Shown piece by piece: positions 58,066 to 64,000 of a stretch of DNA of 64,000 nucleotides. The notes under the pieces are model-generated. The model saw nothing but the letters and a program-made list of their open reading frames with translations. It did not search any database and had not been told where the DNA came from. The position numbers and the translations under genes are program-made. Within the stretch, counting starts at the first letter, position 1. Every line of letters starts with the position of its first letter. The DNA is from Coniella vitis (lineage: Eukaryota; Ascomycota; Sordariomycetes; Diaporthales; Schizoparmaceae), in contig WUJK01000004.1 in the NCBI GenBank assembly GCA_011317545.1, forward strand, positions 3,100,001 to 3,164,000. Reading direction: 5' to 3'.

Positions 58066-60451
58066 ACTCCCAAGCTAATAGGATGGTGACATGTCGATTC
58101 GTGGAGGCAGGCAGTGTGCTCCCTTCTTGTTCTTCCAATGCAGGCACTGCTAACGAAAGGTCGCCCCACGCGGTCGATATGAATATACTTTGTACATCGT
58201 ATTCTAACGGTTGCTGTCAACTCGATCAGCTGATGAGTGAGAACGTCCGTCCACCAAGGAGCCAACAGTCATCAGAGACAGTCGCCAAGATCTTCTTCAG
58301 GACTGCTATACAGTGTTCTTGTGCAAAAAGCAACATTCATGTTATACTCAAACATCTTTTCTCTCATAAACCGTGAGACTGAGTGCACAGCTCAGTCACC
58401 GTTCCCTTTTTCGTGCAGAACACAGACATGAAGCACTCCACAAGTAACTCGTTCTGCAACGTTTGCCACCAGGGCAAGGGCCTGTTGCCTCTTTGGAAAT
58501 GGGCCTTTTGCTTCTTCCTGTGGGTTTCGTCTGCCGCACATTTGCGCAAGCTTCTACGGACGATTGTTTACATAGCACTGTTACATAGTCCACATTTCCT
58601 GCAGTCCGTGTCTAGCAATGAGGAGAACTGTATACTTGTCTACATAGTATTTGATAGGTAGACAGAGTTATGTAATTGCATTAGCCGAAACGGCACAAGT
58701 ACTATGTACATTAGTAGTACTAACTTTAATTCAACATCCACATACACCAACTCTTGGCGTCTTATTGCTTGCGACTCATCACTACGATGCACTCAAACAC
58801 GCACTTTGTGCTCTCAAGAAGCTGTCGTTTCTGCCATGGCCCTGTTCGTCGACAGGTCGGAAGGATAGGTGGTGAATACTGTGTACGTGTACATGGTAGG
58901 CGAAAACACAGGAAGCCTTGGCAGGATTTGCAGATTACCTAGTGAAAACTCCTTGAAACTCCACCATGTTACGGGACCACCACAACATCCCTCCCTCTTG
59001 ATGCTTCTAGAAATACTGTGTATCATAGTACAACGCTGCATAGACACTGTAGAGCTGAGCACGTCGCAGGCATACTATGTACACAGTACTTAAGTAGTAA
59101 AGTAGTACCCGGAAAGACCGCCTTCCAGTGCTCTGCAAATGATCACCACAAGAGTCCCCACAGAGACTGACTGTCACACGGTGTTTTTGCTAACGTGCCC
59201 TTTCAGGTCGACTATCTACACCCGCGACCAACAGCCCTTCCTCCATCAATCATATCACCATGCCCCCTTGTGTTATATATCTCCAGTCATTCTGGGCCTT
59301 TATCTCGTGATGGGACTGGGGCCACACGCCCCCCCTCCTCCCGGCCGCCTTTCCGGCTCAAATTTTCGAGACTACCCTTCCTCTTCCTTGCCCCTCCATT
59401 CTGTCCAAGCCGACGCCATACTTCTTTCCCCGCTGTGCTGACCCGACTCTCCGGGGGACGATGGCTCGCTTTTATACATACTCATCAATGGCTACGGAAT
59501 GACAAGAGTATCATCATAGTAGAGCATGTTGATGAAAACACCTGTGTACCGTTATCTCGCCCCATTTCATTCTCTCAAAAGCAGACGGACGGTTTTTCCT
59601 TCCCCCCCCTCCCCCCCTCCTTCGGGGGGAGTGCTGGTCGGATAGAAAACTCTTGTTACTCACAGCTCACAGCCCCTGCGGGGCCAAAATGGGCGCCCCA
59701 GTATCCTTTTTTGCAAAGTTACCAAAACCCCATTTCCAGAATGGGGGTCATGCTTAAGATTACACTCGCCTACCTTTCTTTGCCTCCCCCACATCCACAG
59801 ACGCCGGACAGCGAGCTCGCCAAAAGAGAGAGAGAGAGAAGAGAGAGAGAAAAAAAAAAAGGAGAATCTCGGAAAACCCGTCAGGAAAGGTAGAGGGCTG
59901 ACGGTCCCATCAGAAGCAGTCACAACCCCCTTAGCTGAGCTTGCTACTACGATACCATGTAACAACCAAAGCCAGGTGCAGCACTACAACATATGAGGTA
60001 CAAGTAATACCAGGTTGAAACAAACCCTAGAGGCAAAGTATAAGAACGAAAAAAAAAAAAAAAAAACACAGGCACAGGCACAGGCATTCCAGTCCTCCTT
60101 TTATCTGTGTATCGATATGCACCTACCACCGCAGTGGTGCGGCAGTCTTGTCCCTCCCTTCTTACTATCTAACCCTCGACAACCACCGAGGCGTGGCAGC
60201 AGGTGGCAGACTGCCAGGCTGCCAAGTTGGGCGAAGAGACTTGTGGTGTGAATTTTACACTGCACAACTTGTCGACCCATTGTTCTGAGGGGCTACCCTT
60301 CAGGACGGGACCGAGGTTTGGAGTACTAATGCGTTATCTCCGACAATACCATATGGGATTCTTTTTATCTATCTAAATATATGCGAGGGCGCTTGCAAAC
60401 ATATATATCTGTCTATCTACGCCACAATTCTGCAGGCAAACAAAATGCAGA
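58066..60451. other. 2.4-kb intergenic region, no gene seen
   Basis: TACATAGTA lies at 58642-58650, TACTATGTA at 58700-58708 and 59073-59081. A frame at 59195-59893 is open because of C-rich and GA-rich low-complexity sequence and is not called. An 18-base A run (60049-60066) is followed by a short CACAGG repeat. Confidence 0.55.
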
Positions 60452-62240
60452 CTACCTTCCAGCCGCCAGTCTCCACGCCCTCAATGGCAGGCTTTGAAGA
60501 TGCAGCACCTTTGGTCTGATGTATAAGAAAAACGTCAAGAGACCAATGACGACGCAAAGAATGTTCACGGTGTAGTAGCCGTCCCGGGTCATCTCACACT
60601 CGCCGCCGCCGGCAATACATCTCTCCTTGTCGGCTTGGACTGCGCACGAGAATGGCTCGGTGACGAGGGAGCCCTTCAGTTCGGCCTGGAGCTTCGGGTC
60701 TCCAGGATGGCAGGTCGCGCTGGTGAAGGAGTCGACAAGGCTGAGGACAAAGAAACGTGGGAATGTGCCGCCCAGGTTGGAAACACTGTGAGGAGAGTCA
60801 GCAGATGCGTCGATGAGGATAATGTCGAGTGGAGACCAAGACTTACGTAGCAAGCAGAGTCATGTAGGTGCCACCAATGACAGGATCAGAGATGCGCGCG
60901 TGAAAGGCCGACACGGCAACGAACATGATTGTGTTCATGAACGTCGAAAAGACGTGCTCTGCAATGACAACCAACAGATACCAGAATGTGACACCCTCGG
61001 ATGGGAAGATGATGACCACGAACTGCGCAAAGACAGCGGCAGCCAGACGGCCCATGAATCCCCAACTCCAGAGACGCATGGGCGTATACTTTTGCGACCA
61101 CACCCCAGCATAGTAGCCCAGTCCGATCTCAAACGGAAAGTCGATTAGAACAGTCAATGCCATGTTGTCGGTGCCGAAGCCCTTATCAAGCAACTTGAGG
61201 TTCGTAACGCCGTCATTTGCTTGGAATCCAATCTTCGCAATAAGGTGAACAATCATGATGGTCTGGACGCTCTTGAGCTTCAACACACCCCACATGATCT
61301 TGTAGACGTCCCAGATGCCGTCTTCGTTCTCGGTTTTTTCCTCCTTCTTCAGAGTGGCCAGTCCTGCGGTGACTATTATGTACAACCAGCCAGCCAGCTT
61401 CAGGTATCCCCCTAGACTAATGAGCCCAACGTCGAGAGGTTGCTCGCGAAAGTATTTGTTGGCAAAGTCTTTCGAGTTGAAAGCAAGGAAGACTGTGTAC
61501 GACAGGAATTGGCCCGCGGTCAAGCCAACGGTCTGAGCAGTCGAGGCGTACGAGACGTTTCCTGGGGTCAAAAGAGTGAGTGCCCAACCATCCACAGCAA
61601 TATCCTGCGTGGCGCACATGAGAACGAGAAAGAACCACCATCCGGTGAAGTTCCAGACACTTGAACCGCCATCTTTACCCACTGTCGCCATCATGTCTTC
61701 CACCTCGGAACCCAGCCACAGCATTCCGATACCAGAGAGCAGCTGGATGGGCAAAATCCAGCTCTTTCTGCGACCGAGCTTTGGAGTCCAGATGGCGTCA
61801 ACAACTGGACTCCATAGCAGCTTGAGCGAGTATGGATACGACGCCAAGCTGAAGACTCCAATTTCGCTATATGACATGTGATTCTTCAGCAGGAATGGAA
61901 CGGAACCCGTTGCCAAACCCAGTGGCACTCCTTGTAAAAAGTATAAGAGGACCAGGAGGCCAAAGTTCCTCTGATCGTGCCGTGGCAAGTCCCAGAAGCC
62001 ATGGTTGTTGAGCGACGGAGTCTTTGGCAGAGGCTCATCGAGGGAGAAGGAATGGCGAGACATGACGTCTGCGGTGACTGCGGCGGAGTCTTTGTTCTTA
62101 GAGGCACCCTTGCGACGCTGTTCGATATTGTTCATCTTGCCGTTGGCCGTCCGGTTGATCGCCTCGCTTCCAGAGGTGTCCACGGAAAGCGGCGACCCGT
62201 TTCGTTTGGGGCCCTTGGAGCGTCTAGTTCGGACCGGCAT
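60452..62240 (-). CDS. Acetyl-CoA transporter (SLC33A1/AT-1 family)
   Basis: Two exons, 62240-60847 and 60785-60452 (575 aa), joined as LLAT|VSNLGGTFPR. Family members are polytopic proteins of the endoplasmic reticulum membrane in animals and carry acetyl-CoA into the lumen for protein or glycan acetylation; the fungal role is less clear. About 90 polar N-terminal residues precede the first helix. Marks are LLVLLYFLQGVPLGLATGSV, KLLWSPVVDAIW, GRRKSWILPIQLLSG, MCATQDIAVDGWALTLL and the C-terminal DGYYTVNILCVVIGLLTFF. A Cys-containing luminal loop (SATCHPGDP, CAVQADKERC) lies before the last helix. About 11-12 membrane helices are visible. It is divergent from the CENP-O gene. Confidence 0.93.
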
Positions 62241-63121
62241 AGGAAGAGCCTTGGTGGCTTTCAGACACGTTAAAGCGGAGGACGCTGGAGATAGTCGAGC
62301 TTCGTTGCAGTTGCGAGGGCAAGCGAGAGCAAAGGCAACCCGAGCAGTGACGGGCGCAAAATCAAGCGGACAGATAATGCAAGAATGAGTGGGAGAAACG
62401 AGTACTTGAAGAGGCAGACAGCCGTACGAGAATGCCCTCTAGACCTTTGCGACGGCAGCTAGAAAGAAAAGGCTTGTTGCGCGCAAGTGTCGTCTAGTGG
62501 CGACGCTTTGAATGGACACAGCGCCGGAGGAGCGCGCTCAAGAACTTCTGAAGCACTGAAGCACTGCTGCAGGGGTGCCACACCACCTGCGCGCCCGGCC
62601 CCAGCACGCCGTTGCGGCTACCGTGTCCTTCCAGTGGTGGACGAGCTAAATGCTCCTCGGCTTACGGGCAGAGGTCGATGGACGGCCTCGCTCTGGAAAT
62701 AGCTGCCATTGTACTATGATTTCGAGAACAAGATGGAGAGAGAAACGGGCTGCAAGAAGAACAAGAGGTCAACAAGCATGCCGGTATACATAGTATTCAT
62801 GCTTACCCGTTTCCCTTGCGTGATGCGCGCTGGAATGCACAATACATGGGCATATCGCGTGCTCGTTGCAAGTACCTGTACACAGCTTCAGGTGTAATAC
62901 CAGGCCAGACTAGTAGTACCCTAACTTTAAATTTGCAGCAGCCCCTAACCCCGGGATACATAATATGTAGTACAAGCTGACGCAGGTACGTACATAATTT
63001 TCCCCGATTAGTTTTCAGTGGGGGGTAGGGATGTTTGTGTGTAAGGCCAGGCCCGACACGTCTGGTCAATGTCAGACGCGTCTTACCAACGCCCGACGTC
63101 ACCAAGCCAAGCAGCGCAGAT
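62241..63121. promoter_or_regulatory. Shared divergent upstream region, transporter / CENP-O
   Basis: 881 bp between the two start codons. TACATAGTA lies at 62787-62795. An imperfect inverted pair, GTCAGACGCGTC and GACGTGTC-like words, lies near 63050-63080 shortly before the CENP-O start and could include an MluI-type ACGCGT cell-cycle box (63076-63081); this is inference. Confidence 0.45.
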
Positions 63122-64000
63122 ATGGCATCGAGTCCAGCAGATCTAGACGACGAGATCGCCACTCTCAAGGCGCGAGGTAATGTGATCAAATGAAGCCCAC
63201 GAAAAACCGTAAGAAGACTGATTGTGATATGTAGTTGAGAAGTTGAAATCCCAAGTCAAGTTGCACGCAAACGTCCTGCTCAACACTGAGCCTGCGCAGC
63301 AGCTTATTACGGCAAATCCGGCTTTACAAGATCTGCAGCAACGCCTGGACAAGCAGAAAGCATACAAGCAGCAATGCCTCTACCGTACTTGTGCTGGAAT
63401 CACCGCTTTTCGGGCAAATGACCCGGATCCAAACGCCGTCAACAATGGAATCATGCTGGGCCTTCGCATTGAGGTCATGACCCGCACCAAGTTCCTGAGG
63501 CCATATTATGTTCTTCTGAACCATCCATATACTGGTTCAAAGGAGACAACGGGCCTTTTGCGCATACATCGCCACACCGTGCCACCTTGCATTCCCATTA
63601 ACGGTCTGGCTGCGCGATACCTACCGCCGCCAAGCTCATCCGCACGCGAGCAAGAAGGTCGCAGTGAAGCAATGACACCACGACAGCAGAATCTGTCCCG
63701 ATTTGTACGCACTCTGCGGCGAGAAATTGTTCGATATCACAACCGTGTGGCCATGATTGCGGACCTACGCAAAGCTGTAGGATTGGACGGCAAGAGAAAA
63801 GATGCGAAAGAGCTCGCAGACAAAAGCCCTATCCTGGCCATCAGTGCCGCCGACGCGCAGGCTAAACAAGTCAGAATCGACTGGAAAGACGGGCGCGCCG
63901 GACGTTTGGTTATTGGTGACGGAGGCGAAGTCGTCAGTCTGGTCGTTTTAGGGGACAGAGGGCGGGACCGCGAAGTCACGCGCGACCTGCTCAGCGGTGG
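63122..64000 (+). CDS. Kinetochore protein CENP-O/Mcm21 (partial, cut by window end)
   Basis: Exons 63122-63176 and 63235 to the window end; the 3' end is missing. CENP-O/Mcm21 is part of the inner-kinetochore COMA/CCAN complex. The N-terminus is a short coiled coil (DLDDEIATLKARVEKLKSQV) joined over a 58-bp intron. The family core follows: YRTCAGITAFRANDPDPNAV, MLGLRIEVMTRTKFLRPYYV, LLNHPYTGSK, LRIHRHTVPPCIPINGLAAR, then RFVRTLRREIVRYHNRVAMI. AFRANDPDP and HRHTVPPCIP are the best diagnostic motifs. The gene stays open at position 64000. Confidence 0.9.

Noticed and set aside
59195..59893. 232-aa plus-strand frame upstream of the transporter
   Set aside because: Pro/Ser/Arg low-complexity sequence from C-rich and GA-rich tracts, ending in an Arg-Glu run from a GAGA repeat. 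No domain.
1..64000. Biosynthetic gene cluster, CRISPR array or complete transposon
   Set aside because: No polyketide or peptide synthase, terpene cyclase, transposase, integrase or spaced direct repeat was recognised; the recognised genes are mainly housekeeping.

Overview
This window is nuclear DNA of a filamentous ascomycete. The genes carry short introns (mostly 50-220 bp) with GTAAGT/GTGAGT-type donors, CTAAC/CTGAC-like branch sites and TAG/CAG acceptors. The recognisable proteins are typical fungal families: a chitin synthase activator, a Rax1-type RGS protein, a fungal rhodopsin-like membrane protein, Cbp4, Fmp46 and Aim11. Protein style suggests Sordariomycetes, probably Hypocreales, but that placement is inference. 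I rebuilt exons by hand from reading frame, splice signals and family motifs. All spliced lengths given are multiples of three, except the gene cut by the right edge.

Layout. 1-10.5 kb: a 2-oxoglutarate/Fe(II) prolyl hydroxylase-like gene (-), an unknown gene (+), AIM11 (+) and two unknown genes (+). 10.5-14.6 kb: a gene-free block with two adjoining minisatellites and a degenerate TAGG-rich repeat of about 82 bp. 14.6-19.0 kb: pantothenate kinase (-) and a Rax1-like RGS membrane protein (-). 19.0-24.15 kb: no gene seen. 24.15-27.6 kb: an FAD-linked oxidase with an ALO-like C-terminus (+) and FMP46 (+). 29.1-32.75 kb: an unknown acidic protein (+), then complex I NDUFA2/B8 (-) head-to-head with a mitochondrial pyruvate carrier subunit (+). 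34.4-37.4 kb: the chitin synthase activator SKT5/CHS4 (-). 37.4-41.4 kb: no gene seen. 41.4-50.9 kb: the densest part, with CBP4 (+), the NAC beta subunit EGD1 (+), TAD1 (-) head-to-head with RPL24 (+), a peroxisomal-type peroxiredoxin (-) and a rhodopsin-like membrane protein (-). 52.9-63 kb: a secreted alpha/beta hydrolase (+), a small SnoaL/NTF2-like protein (+), an acetyl-CoA transporter (-) and, head-to-head with it, the CENP-O/Mcm21 kinetochore gene (+), cut off by the window end.

Most genes are housekeeping and do not form one pathway. There is a loose excess of nuclear genes for mitochondrial proteins (AIM11, FMP46, NDUFA2, MPC, CBP4). I saw no CRISPR array, biosynthetic cluster, complete transposon, tRNA or rRNA gene. 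The most unusual signal is a short dyad-like word, TACTATGTA / TACATAGTA. I count it 19 times, always between genes, and most densely at 51.5-59.1 kb; once it forms a perfect 18-bp palindrome.
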